DNA of 64,000 nucleotides, taken from an uncultured Candidatus Actinomarina sp. GTDB lineage: Bacteria; Actinomycetota; Acidimicrobiia; Actinomarinales; Actinomarinaceae. Each line of letters opens with the position of its first letter. The first letter of the stretch is position 1. This document shows, one piece after another, positions 52,130-60,672 of this stretch. The stretch lies in NCBI GenBank assembly GCA_902596545.1, contig CACJUH010000006.1, positions 1 to 64,000 of the forward strand. Reading direction: 5' to 3'. The position numbers and the translations under genes are program-made. Below the pieces are notes generated by a model. The model was not told the DNA's origin. It searched no databases and worked only from the letters and a program-made list of their open reading frames with translations.

Positions 52130-53389
52130 ATGAATCAAGCTTTCAATCAAATAGAGACTGTAAAGGAATATTTGATGCTGGATAGGTGGTCTGATATTAA
52201 AAGAGACTATTCTCCAGAAAATATAAGTTCTTTGAGACCTTCAATTAAAGTCGAGCATACCTTGTCTGAGATTGGATCAAATTCGCTTTTTAACTTACTT
52301 TGCAGAGAAGACTCTTGGGTTTCTGGACTTGGCGCAGCAACAGCTCAACAAGCACTCCAAATGTTTCACCTTGATTATGAAATTATATATGTAAGTGGAT
52401 GGCAAGTAGCAGCAGAAAGTAACTTAGGTGTAAATACTTATCCAGATTTATCTTTGTATCCATCGAACAGTACTCCAAATTTTGTCAAAAAAATAAATAA
52501 CACTCTGGTTAGAAGAATGTCTGAACTTAATAAAAAACAAATACCTCCAATTGTTGCAGATGGCGAATCTGGATTTGGTGGAGTTTATAATGTTTTTGAA
52601 CTCACTAATCAATTCATCGATGCCGGAGTCTCAGGAGTACATTTTGAAGATCAACTTGCGTCAGAAAAAAAATGTGGACACGTTGGTGGCAAGGTTATAA
52701 TCCCAACGCATGAATATATTAAAAAATTAAATTCTGCAAGGTTAGCTAGTGATGTTGCAGGAGTACCAATAATATTAATCGCAAGAACAGATGCGTTAAA
52801 TGCCAAACTAATGACGTCTGACTTTGATGATAGAGATAGTCAATACTTAAACAAAAATAGAACAAATGATGGGTATTTCTTAATTGATAAAAATCAGGAA
52901 ATGGCAATTTCTAAGTCCCTAAGTTATGCAGAATATGCAGATATCATTTGGTGCGAAACCAACTCACCAGATTTAGGATTTGCAAAAGAGTTTGCAGACG
53001 AAATAAAAAACCAATATCCAAATAAAATATTAGCTTATAATTGCTCTCCGTCTTTCAATTGGTTGGATAAGTTTAGTAAAGAAGAAATTGAAAATTTTCA
53101 AAAGAATTTAAATGAGTATGGTTATAAGTTACAATTTGTATCTCTTGCAGGATTTCATTCAATGGCTAGCTCAATGTATGATTTAGCGAATAAGTACAAG
53201 GGTGGAAATATGAATGCAATAATTGAGCTTCAGAAATTTGAAACAAATCTGTCTAAGGAAGGTTACACAGGCATTAAACATCAACAAGAAGTTGGTGGAG
53301 ACTACTATGAAAAAATTGGTGAAGCATTACTTGGTGAAGAATCAGACCTACTTTCGAAAAAAGACTCTACAGAGAATACACAATTTTAA
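52130..53389 (+). CDS. aceA: Isocitrate lyase
   Basis: Splits isocitrate into glyoxylate and succinate, the first step of the glyoxylate shunt. I use ATG at 52130 (MNQAFNQIETVKEYLM); the ORF-track start lies inside the preceding gene. The 419 residues contain FEDQLASEKKCGHVGGKVIIPTHEYI, with the catalytic KKCGH, then RLASDVAGVPIILIARTDAL and CETNSPDLGFAKEFADEI. The length suits the short bacterial ICL class. No malate synthase is in the window. Confidence 0.93.
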   Translation: MNQAFNQIETVKEYLMLDRWSDIKRDYSPENISSLRPSIKVEHTLSEIGSNSLFNLLCREDSWVSGLGAATAQQALQMFHLDYEIIYVSGWQVAAESNLGVNTYPDLSLYPSNSTPNFVKKINNTLVRRMSELNKKQIPPIVADGESGFGGVYNVFELTNQFIDAGVSGVHFEDQLASEKKCGHVGGKVIIPTHEYIKKLNSARLASDVAGVPIILIARTDALNAKLMTSDFDDRDSQYLNKNRTNDGYFLIDKNQEMAISKSLSYAEYADIIWCETNSPDLGFAKEFADEIKNQYPNKILAYNCSPSFNWLDKFSKEEIENFQKNLNEYGYKLQFVSLAGFHSMASSMYDLANKYKGGNMNAIIELQKFETNLSKEGYTGIKHQQEVGGDYYEKIGEALLGEESDLLSKKDSTENTQF

Positions 53390-53395
53390 TAGAAT
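53390..53395 (+). promoter_or_regulatory. Putative -10 element for the SDR gene
   Basis: TAGAAT lies exactly 6 bases before the ATG at 53402 (spacer ATAAAA), in the 12-base gap after aceA. It may drive a leaderless mRNA independent of aceA. Confidence 0.4.
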
Positions 53396-53401
53396 ATAAA
53401 A

Positions 53402-54250
53402 ATGACATATTTTAAAAACAAAACAGTAATTATGAGCGGAGGCTCGCGTGGTGTTGGTCTCGAGATTGCAAAAGCACTGGGCAAAGACGGAGCAAATATT
53501 GCAATACTAGCAAAAACTACAGAGCCACACCCAACTCTTCCCGGCACAATCTTTACTGCAGCTGATGAGATTGAGGAGGTTGGAGGAACTGCACTCCCGA
53601 TAGTTTGTGACATTAGGTACGAGGATCAAGTTGAAGCAGCAGTTGAGGAAACTGTAAATAAGTTTGGTGGTATTGATATATGTATTAATAACGCAAGTGC
53701 CATACATTTAACCGATACTGTCAATACGCCTATGAAAAGATACGACTTGATGCATAACATTAATGTGCGTGGCACTTTTATGCTTAGCCAAAAATGTATA
53801 CCTCATCTTATTAAAGGAGATAACTCACACATTTTGACGCTTTCACCGCCTTTAGACATAGCGCGAAAGTGGTTTGGTATGACTCTTGCTTACACAACCG
53901 CAAAGTATGGAATGTCACTTGTTGCACATGGTCTGGCTGAAGAACTTGGAAAGCACAATGTTGCATCTAATTGTCTGTGGCCAAGAACCTCTCTTGACAC
54001 CGCAGCTGTAAGAAATGTAATCGGAGAAGAGCTAGTAAAAGGTTCCAGGAAGCCTTCAATATATGCTGATGCCGCATATGCAGTATTAAAAAGAGACTCT
54101 TCATCATGCACCGGTAATTTCTTTTTAGACCAAGACGTACTTGAGGAAGAAGGCGTTACAGATTTTGATCAGTACGCAATAGATCCAGAGGCAAAGCTTG
54201 TATCAGACTTTTTTGTCGATGACAATCCTGAAGATTGGATTCAGGCTTAG
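53402..54250 (+). CDS. Short-chain dehydrogenase/reductase, HSDL2-like
   Basis: A 282-residue NAD(P)-dependent oxidoreductase. VIMSGGSRGVGLEIAKALGKDGANIAILAKT is the cofactor motif (usual TGxxxGxG, here SGGSRGVG). NNASAIHLTDT follows, then the catalytic Tyr and Lys in AYTTAKYGMSLVAHGLAEEL with Ser in ILTLSPP. KTTEPHPTLPGTIFTAADEIE and the C-terminal TGNFFLDQDVLEEEGVTDFDQYA resemble the HSDL2/AtuG subgroup linked to fatty-acid or terpenoid metabolism. Its stop overlaps the facing Zn-ribbon gene. Confidence 0.85.
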   Translation: MTYFKNKTVIMSGGSRGVGLEIAKALGKDGANIAILAKTTEPHPTLPGTIFTAADEIEEVGGTALPIVCDIRYEDQVEAAVEETVNKFGGIDICINNASAIHLTDTVNTPMKRYDLMHNINVRGTFMLSQKCIPHLIKGDNSHILTLSPPLDIARKWFGMTLAYTTAKYGMSLVAHGLAEELGKHNVASNCLWPRTSLDTAAVRNVIGEELVKGSRKPSIYADAAYAVLKRDSSSCTGNFFLDQDVLEEEGVTDFDQYAIDPEAKLVSDFFVDDNPEDWIQA

Positions 54251-54474
54251 TTACCTAAAAAGTCTATTACGCTTTCCCAGCCTTTAGAAACACCTTTATA
54301 GAACTCTGTATAGTTACATTTTGAGCAAGTTACTGCTAAAAACTTTCTATTCTGTATATTCATAAATCTTGACCAAGTTTTACCAGTCATTGTCACTGTG
54401 TCTTCAGAATATTCAGTTGATTCACATTTGGGACATGTCCAAATTTTTTGTTGTGTTGGATACCTTTCTTCCAT
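54247..54474 (-). CDS. Small zinc-ribbon protein (DUF2082-like)
   Basis: A 75-residue protein with two CxxC knuckles: WTCPKCESTEY and VTCSKCNYTEFYKG. RFMNIQNRKFLAVTCSKCNYTEFY closely follows the pattern of the DUF2082 zinc-ribbon family, annotated as possibly nucleic-acid-binding. Its function is unknown. It is monocistronic, convergent with the SDR gene and divergent from the cupredoxin fusion. Confidence 0.78.
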   Translation of the reverse strand: MEERYPTQQKIWTCPKCESTEYSEDTVTMTGKTWSRFMNIQNRKFLAVTCSKCNYTEFYKGVSKGWESVIDFLGN

Positions 54475-54480
54475 ATTTTT

Positions 54481-54486
54481 ATACTA
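54481..54486 (-). promoter_or_regulatory. Putative -10 element for the zinc-ribbon gene
   Basis: TAGTAT lies exactly 6 bases before the ATG (spacer AAAAAT), with no ribosome binding site. Confidence 0.4.
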
Positions 54487-54523
54487 ATTATTTTTTTAGA
54501 TGGAATCTGTAATTAGAGAAAGG

Positions 54524-54529
54524 TAAAAT
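54524..54529 (+). promoter_or_regulatory. Putative -10 element for the cupredoxin/beta-helix gene
   Basis: TAAAAT lies 5 bases before the ATG at 54535. It would start transcription at or next to the start codon. Confidence 0.35.
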
Positions 54530-54534
54530 TTAGT

Positions 54535-56502
54535 ATGCATAATATTCTGCGCATACTTTTTTTATCTTTTCTTATGATGCTTTTTGCGTGTGGAGGTGAA
54601 GAGTCTGCCAATTTAGATCCACAAGTTATAAGAGTCGTCGATGATGAGTTTTCTCCAAAAGTAATAAGAGTTGAGCCTGGTACTACAGTAATTTGGGAAT
54701 CTGGTGGAGCAAATGATCATAATGTAATTGCAAGTGACGGTTCATGGCAAGCCATATCATCAGACTATTTTGAATATGGAATTATTACAAAAGGCGATCA
54801 GTATGAACACACATTTAATGAACCAGGAGTTTACGATTATTACTGTCCATATCATGGAACTAATAACAAAGGTATGGTCGGGACAGTTATTGTAGGAGAT
54901 GTTGATTATGCAGTTGAGCCTGAAAAAGTAATCGTCAGTTTAAGTGAAAATGTTTTGAGTGTTGGTCAAGGTGAAAAATTTACAAAAATTCAAGACGCTG
55001 TTGATGTTGCACAAGAAGGAGATTTGATTCTAATTAACCCAGGAGTTTATAACGAAAGCATAACTGTGACTACTTCGTATTTAACACTGAGGGGCACTGA
55101 TAGAAACAAAGTGATAATAGATGGTCAGTTTATGAGTGAAAACGGAATACAGATTTACGAAACAGACGGAGTAACAGTTGAGAATTTGTCTGTAAGAAAC
55201 TTTACATTAAATGGGGTATATTGGAATACAGCAAAAGGGTTTAAGGGCTCTTATTTAACTGTTTACAACAATGGAGATTACGGTGTTTATGCATTTAACT
55301 CAACTGATGGCATATTTGATAATGTATATGCATCTGGACACCCAGATAGTGGAATTTACATTGGACAGTGTTATCCGTGTAATTCTTTAATCTACGATAA
55401 TGTAGTTGAGGGCAATGCATTAGGGTATTCGGGAACTAATGCAGGAGGTCACCTGTATTTATATAACAATATATGGCGTGATAATATGTCAGGTATTGTT
55501 CCAAATACTCTTGACTCTGAGCTCAATCCTCCTGGAAGGGAAACAACAATTGTAGGAAATCTTGTGATTAATAATAATAACTACGAAGCACCTACAAACC
55601 GATTTGGCGTTGTAGCTAAAGGTATGGGAATTGTTGTTCCGGGAAGGGTTGGAGATGTAATTGAAAAAAATCTAGTAATTAATCATGATCGTTATGGAAT
55701 TGTCGCAAGCCCGATGCTTGATGCAAATTTATACTTTTCACAACATGTAAGTGTTGTTGATAATGTTGTTTTAGATTCTGGGTATACAGATTTGGCCTTA
55801 GCGGGTCCTTGGGGTCCTGGAAACTGTTTTGAAAATAATGTTTACCAAACAAGCACACCTCCATTACTTGAGCAAGTACATAACTGTAGTTCTATAAATT
55901 CAACTAATATACTTGCTAGGTTTCCACTACAAGGTGATCCTTCGGGGCTTATGATGCTTGCTGGATTTTTTGCTGATGCACAAACTACTGATTTAGACAA
56001 AAATAGATACAAAGAATACCCTTGGCCAAAAGAACAAATGAATATGGAGTTTTCTGATATTAATAAGCCGTCTCCAGCAATAAATTTATTTTATGTACCA
56101 AACTTAGAAGAGATAAATGTACCTACAAACTTACTTAATGAGGATTTAGAAAATTACTACAATGCTGAAAAGGAGATAATTATGAGCGGAGTTCCAATTT
56201 CAAGCCCGACATTATGGCAGCTATTATTTCAACTTTACGGATACTTAATGCCGTTTGTGTTGTACGCTGCTTGGGCTGCTTTAGCAATAAAAGATATTGA
56301 CTCTAACGACAAAGTAAATGGAAGTATGAAATATGTGTGGTTGGGGGTGGTTTATCTAGTACCGTTTTTTGGTGTTCTTGTTTACCATCTTGTAGGACCA
56401 AGTGCTATATCACGCAGCATGAAGCTAGCGGCTATAGTTGGTGGTCTATTTAGCTATATTGCAATACTTGTTGCTGGCGCAGTAATTAGTGGCTTAGTTT
56501 AA
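54535..56502 (+). CDS. Lipoprotein fusing cupredoxin, beta-helix (NosD-like) and membrane PLDc_N-like domains
   Basis: A 655-residue protein. The signal peptide ends LMMLFACGG, with the lipobox Cys near residue 20. A plastocyanin-like domain (about 30-125) has His in NDHNV, Cys and His in YYCPYH and Met in NKGM, the type-1 copper set. A parallel beta-helix (about 145-470) follows, with repeated ENLSVRNFTLNG-type rungs and NosD/CASH-like patterns. The C-terminus (about 560-655) has helices with KYVWLGVVYLVPFFGVLVYHLVGP, resembling the PLDc_N module. It should be anchored at both ends and exposed outside; copper or sugar binding is inference. Confidence 0.78.
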   Translation: MHNILRILFLSFLMMLFACGGEESANLDPQVIRVVDDEFSPKVIRVEPGTTVIWESGGANDHNVIASDGSWQAISSDYFEYGIITKGDQYEHTFNEPGVYDYYCPYHGTNNKGMVGTVIVGDVDYAVEPEKVIVSLSENVLSVGQGEKFTKIQDAVDVAQEGDLILINPGVYNESITVTTSYLTLRGTDRNKVIIDGQFMSENGIQIYETDGVTVENLSVRNFTLNGVYWNTAKGFKGSYLTVYNNGDYGVYAFNSTDGIFDNVYASGHPDSGIYIGQCYPCNSLIYDNVVEGNALGYSGTNAGGHLYLYNNIWRDNMSGIVPNTLDSELNPPGRETTIVGNLVINNNNYEAPTNRFGVVAKGMGIVVPGRVGDVIEKNLVINHDRYGIVASPMLDANLYFSQHVSVVDNVVLDSGYTDLALAGPWGPGNCFENNVYQTSTPPLLEQVHNCSSINSTNILARFPLQGDPSGLMMLAGFFADAQTTDLDKNRYKEYPWPKEQMNMEFSDINKPSPAINLFYVPNLEEINVPTNLLNEDLENYYNAEKEIIMSGVPISSPTLWQLLFQLYGYLMPFVLYAAWAALAIKDIDSNDKVNGSMKYVWLGVVYLVPFFGVLVYHLVGPSAISRSMKLAAIVGGLFSYIAILVAGAVISGLV

Positions 56503-56523
56503 AGTAAAACTTAAATTTAATTT

Positions 56524-57375
56524 ATGTCTTTTGAAAAGATACTCTGCTTTGGATCATTAAATCCTGATTTAATTTACTTTGTTGATGAAATACCGAAAAA
56601 AGGTGATGATATCAGAAGTTCAGACTCGCTTGTCAGAGCGGGTGGTACAGCAATTAATTGTGCTGAAAAAATTGTTCTTTGGAACAAATCTGTTCATGTA
56701 AGAGGAAATAGCATTGGTAAAGATCCTTTAGGAGAATATTTAGTTAACTATCTCAAGTCAAAAAATATTAATCATCATGATTTAATAATCGACAAAGGTA
56801 CCACACCGACTTGCTCGATCTTTGTAGACAAAACGGGAGAGAGAACTATTGTTTCTTCAGGGTACCAAAAGTCGAGTTGGAACAACTTTGATGATATAGG
56901 TTCATATGACTCACTAATGTTAGATCGATATTCAATTGAATTTGTAAAAGAGGAACTTATTGAAATTCAAAAAAATAAAAATTTGTTTGTTAGCCAAGCG
57001 GGATATGAACACAAGATTGATTACAAATTAGATTTTTTAACTGTAAGTAAGGATGAAATTAGCGTGAATGAGGCAAATGATTTAGTAGATTCAAAAACTG
57101 TGAGATATATCTTATTAACATCGTCAAATCTACCAGCAAGATTAATTAGTCTTGAAGGAGCAATAGAGATTGTTCCTCCTGATTTTAAAACCATAAATGC
57201 AAATGGGGCTGGTGATACAACAGCTGCCTATATTGCTGCGTTTGGTGTTGAAGATCTTATTCCCAACATCAAAAAAGCGTGCGCAGCTGGTGCAATTGTG
57301 GCTGGAACTAATGATGAACCTACAATTGAAAAAATAGAAGAAATCGCTGAGCTTGTTGAGGTAAACCCACGATAG
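56524..57375 (+). CDS. PfkB-family carbohydrate kinase
   Basis: A 283-residue ribokinase-fold kinase. The N-terminus reads LCFGSLNPDLIYFVDEIPKKGDDIR, then RAGGTAINCAEKIVLWNKSVHVRGNSIGKDPLGEYL (substrate site). The C-terminal motif is INANGAGDTTAAYIAAF, with the catalytic Asp of the PfkB signature. The substrate, a sugar or nucleoside, cannot be told. It is 21 bases after the cupredoxin fusion, and TAAATT lies 6 bases before the ATG. The middle (DKTGERTIVSSGYQKSSW) is less conserved. Confidence 0.85.
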   Translation: MSFEKILCFGSLNPDLIYFVDEIPKKGDDIRSSDSLVRAGGTAINCAEKIVLWNKSVHVRGNSIGKDPLGEYLVNYLKSKNINHHDLIIDKGTTPTCSIFVDKTGERTIVSSGYQKSSWNNFDDIGSYDSLMLDRYSIEFVKEELIEIQKNKNLFVSQAGYEHKIDYKLDFLTVSKDEISVNEANDLVDSKTVRYILLTSSNLPARLISLEGAIEIVPPDFKTINANGAGDTTAAYIAAFGVEDLIPNIKKACAAGAIVAGTNDEPTIEKIEEIAELVEVNPR

Positions 57376-57416
57376 CGATTTATACTTTTTCAAAAAATCT
57401 ACTATTATAAATAAAT

Positions 57417-59204
57417 ATGGCAGTTCCCTATAAAGCGCCCGTTAAAGACATTGTTTTTGGCTACGAAGTTATAGATTCTTATAATGTTTTAAATAAAATA
57501 TCTGAGTTTAGTGATTTTTCTGAAGATATTGTAATCCCAACTATGGAGGAATGTGCAAAATTTTCTGAAGAAGTGCTGGCTCCTATTAATGCTATAGGCG
57601 ATCAACAAGGCGCATCTATTGAAAATGGTAATGTAACAATGCCTGAGGAATTTGTTGATGCATATAAAAAGTTTATTGAAGCTGGATGGGCATCTATATC
57701 ACTACCTGAAGAAATAGGTGGAGGAGGGATGCCAATAACTCTTTCTGGTGGTACGTTAGAGATTTTAAGTACTGCTAATTTAGCATTTGGATTGGCTCCT
57801 GGATTAAGTGCCGGTGCAATATCAGCGATCAATTTTCATGGAAATCAAGAACAAAAAGATAAATTTCTTCCAAAGCTTGTCTCAGGACAATGGACAGGAA
57901 CGATGAACTTAAGTGAACCTCAATCAGGTTCTGATTTGGGAACTATAACAACAAAAGCAGAAAAACAAGATGATGGTACATATAAGGTCACTGGTACAAA
58001 AGTTTGGATTACTTTTGGTGAACATAATATGACTGAAAATATAATCCACCTAGTTCTTGCAAAAGTACCTGGTTCTCCAGAAGGAACTAAAGGCATTTCT
58101 ATGTTTATTGTTCCAAAAGTTATGGTTAACGACGATGGCTCATTGGGTGACAATAATAATGTGTCCTGTATATCCATAGAGGAAAAACTTGGTATACATG
58201 CAAGTCCTACATGTGTAATGGAATACGATGGTTCAGTAGGCTATTTAGTTGGTGAAGAAAATAGAGGGCTAAACTACATGTTTACCATGATGAATGAGGC
58301 AAGAGTTTGGGTAGGTGGTCAAGGTTTAGCTTGTGCATCTGGTGCACTACAAGGCGCATCTCAGTATGCTCGAGACCGAGTTCAGGGAAGACCAGTCGGA
58401 ATGTCTAAAGAGGATGCTAAAAAATCAACAATTATTGATCATGCGGACGTAAGAAGAATGCTTATAACAATCAAATCTTATGTAGATGCTATGAGATACC
58501 TTATGTATGACAACCAATTAATGCTTGACTTAGAGTACTTCGCGGAAGGAGAACTAAAAGAGTTTGGTGAAGAGAGATGCGGTATTCTTACACCTATTAC
58601 TAAAGCCTGGATATCAGATTTAGGTGTTGAATTGTCTTCTATTGCCATTCAAGTTTATGGAGGAATGGGCTATGTAGAAGAGACTGGTGTGGCTCAATAC
58701 TTAAGAGATTCTCGTATTGCTCCGATTTATGAAGGAACAAATGGTATTCAAGCATTAGACCTTATGTTTAGAAAGCTTCCCCTTGACAATGGACAGGCAA
58801 TGCAAAGATTGCTTGCTGATGTAAATAAAGTTATAGATGAAATGAATGAAGGTGGAGAAGTTTTATCAGATCTGGCACAAAAACTCAAGGTTGAAGTTGA
58901 TCGACTTTCAGAAGTCACTTTATGGTTAGGTTCAAAAATGCTTGAAGGTGAACTTGTAGATGCAAGTGCCGGCGCAACCCCATATTTGAAGATGTTTGGA
59001 CAAGTTCTTGGAGGCTACTATATGGGCAAAGCAGCGATTTTAGCTACTAAAAAACTTGAAGAAACAGGTGATGAATACTACAAAGAGAAAATCACATTAT
59101 CAAAGTTTTATATAGAACAGCTTTTGCCTTTAGCATCTGGTTATGCTTCTTCTGTGACAGCAGGTAAAGATGATTTATTCAATATAAAAGCTGAGAGCTT
59201 TTAA
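57417..59204 (+). CDS. Acyl-CoA dehydrogenase, long form
   Basis: A 595-residue flavoenzyme. FSEEVLAPINAIGDQQGASI and GWASISLPEEIGGGGMP form the N-terminal domain. TMNLSEPQSGSDLGTITTKAE is the FAD/substrate motif, then YKVTGTKVWITFGEHNM. AIQVYGGMGYVEETGVAQYLRDSRIAPIYEGTNGIQALDLMFRKL carries the catalytic Glu in YEGTNG. A C-terminal extension of about 130 residues matches long forms such as the mycobacterial FadE5 group. It probably oxidises fatty acyl-CoA. The CoA-binding protein gene starts directly after its stop. Confidence 0.93.
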   Translation: MAVPYKAPVKDIVFGYEVIDSYNVLNKISEFSDFSEDIVIPTMEECAKFSEEVLAPINAIGDQQGASIENGNVTMPEEFVDAYKKFIEAGWASISLPEEIGGGGMPITLSGGTLEILSTANLAFGLAPGLSAGAISAINFHGNQEQKDKFLPKLVSGQWTGTMNLSEPQSGSDLGTITTKAEKQDDGTYKVTGTKVWITFGEHNMTENIIHLVLAKVPGSPEGTKGISMFIVPKVMVNDDGSLGDNNNVSCISIEEKLGIHASPTCVMEYDGSVGYLVGEENRGLNYMFTMMNEARVWVGGQGLACASGALQGASQYARDRVQGRPVGMSKEDAKKSTIIDHADVRRMLITIKSYVDAMRYLMYDNQLMLDLEYFAEGELKEFGEERCGILTPITKAWISDLGVELSSIAIQVYGGMGYVEETGVAQYLRDSRIAPIYEGTNGIQALDLMFRKLPLDNGQAMQRLLADVNKVIDEMNEGGEVLSDLAQKLKVEVDRLSEVTLWLGSKMLEGELVDASAGATPYLKMFGQVLGGYYMGKAAILATKKLEETGDEYYKEKITLSKFYIEQLLPLASGYASSVTAGKDDLFNIKAESF

Positions 59205-59588
59205 TTGCTTGATACTTTAGAAAATAAAAATAATCTCATAGCTTTAGTTGGTGCAAGCAATGATCCAAAAAAATATGGAAACAAGATATTGTTAGACCTT
59301 GTTTCAAAAGGGTACAACGTGGCACCAGTAAATAGTAAAGAAAAAACAATTGCTGGTATTAAATCATACAAAAATGTTTTAGATCTCAAAGAATCTCCAT
59401 CAATAATCAACTTTGTAGTCCCTCCGTCAATAGGTTTTCGCATTACTAAAGAATTAGTTGAAAATAACTTCGACAATTTTTGGTATCAACCTGGTGCGGA
59501 AAGTGAAGAAATTTCTTATTTTTTAAATGAAAATAAGAAAAATTTTATAGATGATAAGTGCATTATGGTGGTTACAAAGCTTAATTAA
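59205..59588 (+). CDS. CoA-binding domain protein (YccU-like)
   Basis: A 127-residue Rossmann-fold CoA-binding protein. LIALVGASNDPKKYGNKILLDLVSKGYNVAPVN, IAGIKSYKNVLDL and FWYQPGAESEEI match the succinyl-CoA-synthetase-like CoA-binding family. Start is TTG directly after the acyl-CoA dehydrogenase TAA, with no Shine-Dalgarno sequence. Coupling to an acyl-CoA dehydrogenase suggests a role in acyl-CoA metabolism, but family members are mostly uncharacterised. Its stop overlaps rmuC by 4 bases. Confidence 0.85.
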   Translation: MLDTLENKNNLIALVGASNDPKKYGNKILLDLVSKGYNVAPVNSKEKTIAGIKSYKNVLDLKESPSIINFVVPPSIGFRITKELVENNFDNFWYQPGAESEEISYFLNENKKNFIDDKCIMVVTKLN

Positions 59589-60622
59589 TCTTCAGAATCA
59601 AGTTTTAAATTGTCCATTTGATCAACAACTTTTCTTAACTCATTAGTTCTAGTTTCACTCAAATCTTTGTATTTTTTCTGCAAGCTTTCAATTGATGCAC
59701 CGACTTGGTCAACTGAACTATGATATTTTTCCCACTGAACCATAAACTTTTTATGCAATTCAATTAAGTCCTTTGCTTGATCTTGTAAATTAAAAGTATC
59801 AACGGCACTTCTTATTGTTGACAAATAAACAAGTAGCAAAGAGGGTGGAACAAGAATAACCTTTTTTTCCATGGCTTCATCATAGATATCAACATTTTTT
59901 GTTTTTAATTCAAGTTCATTTTCAACAATAAATTGAAAGACTCCCTCAACAGGAACGAACATAAGAGCATAATCAATTGTGTTATTAGCTGGGTCTATAT
60001 AACCTTCTTTTGTAACTTCATCAACCCTATCTCTTACATCTTGTAAAAAGCTATTTTTTAATTCTTTTGATTTATCTTCAAGAATACTTATTTCATTTTC
60101 TTCAATCGTATTATTTATCTTGTCAACAACGCCCAAATAAGAAATATAGTTTTGCAGAGGGAATTTTACGTCTAAATGTAATACTTTCTCATTAGGGAGA
60201 TTGAGTGTTATGTCTGGCTTACCGCCTGTTTCGAGAATTTCTTGAGTTTTAAAATGCTGACCTTTAACTAATCCCCCGTCCTCAAGTATTTTTTCAGCTT
60301 GTATTTCTCCCCAATTTCCTCTTTTTTGATTACTGGAAAGAGTTAAATTTAATTTTGAAGTCAAAGAAGTTAAATCTTGAAGTTTTGTGTTTATTCCTTC
60401 TTTAGTAGTTAAGTATTCTGAATAGCGTTCTTCAATGTTTTTTATTTGTGAATTCAGTTCTCCTAAGGTTTGATTAAAAGGGTACTCTTCGTCATTTAAA
60501 TCGATTTTGTTTTCTTCTAAAGCCTGCAAAACTTCAATTTGCGTATCTTTCTTTTTAGCTAAATTTGACATGAAAATATATACAACTAAACCAGAGATTA
60601 TGACAGAAATTGTAATTTCCAT
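59585..60622 (-). CDS. rmuC: DNA recombination protein RmuC
   Basis: A 345-residue RmuC-family protein, associated with limiting recombination-linked rearrangements. An N-terminal membrane helix (ITISVIISGLVVYIFMSNLA) is followed by a coiled coil (about 30-105). The conserved nuclease-like core has NQKRGNWGEIQAEKILEDGGLVKGQHFKTQE, GGKPDITLNLPNEKVLHLDVKFPL (D-x-K motif) and YALMFVPVEGVFQFIVE. TAATCT lies 6 bases before the ATG. Confidence 0.88.
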   Translation of the reverse strand: MEITISVIISGLVVYIFMSNLAKKKDTQIEVLQALEENKIDLNDEEYPFNQTLGELNSQIKNIEERYSEYLTTKEGINTKLQDLTSLTSKLNLTLSSNQKRGNWGEIQAEKILEDGGLVKGQHFKTQEILETGGKPDITLNLPNEKVLHLDVKFPLQNYISYLGVVDKINNTIEENEISILEDKSKELKNSFLQDVRDRVDEVTKEGYIDPANNTIDYALMFVPVEGVFQFIVENELELKTKNVDIYDEAMEKKVILVPPSLLLVYLSTIRSAVDTFNLQDQAKDLIELHKKFMVQWEKYHSSVDQVGASIESLQKKYKDLSETRTNELRKVVDQMDNLKLDSED

Positions 60623-60628
60623 ATTATT

Positions 60629-60634
60629 AGATTA
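60629..60634 (-). promoter_or_regulatory. Putative -10 element for rmuC
   Basis: TAATCT lies exactly 6 bases before the rmuC ATG (spacer AATAAT), in the 50-base gap after the glycosyltransferase gene. No ribosome binding site is seen. Confidence 0.4.
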
Positions 60635-60672
60635 GCAACTTATAAAGACAGTATTGAAATGACTGATAAGAT

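Noticed and set aside
52130-53389. A complete glyoxylate-shunt operon around isocitrate lyase
   Set aside because: No malate synthase or other shunt gene is in the window; only aceA is supported.
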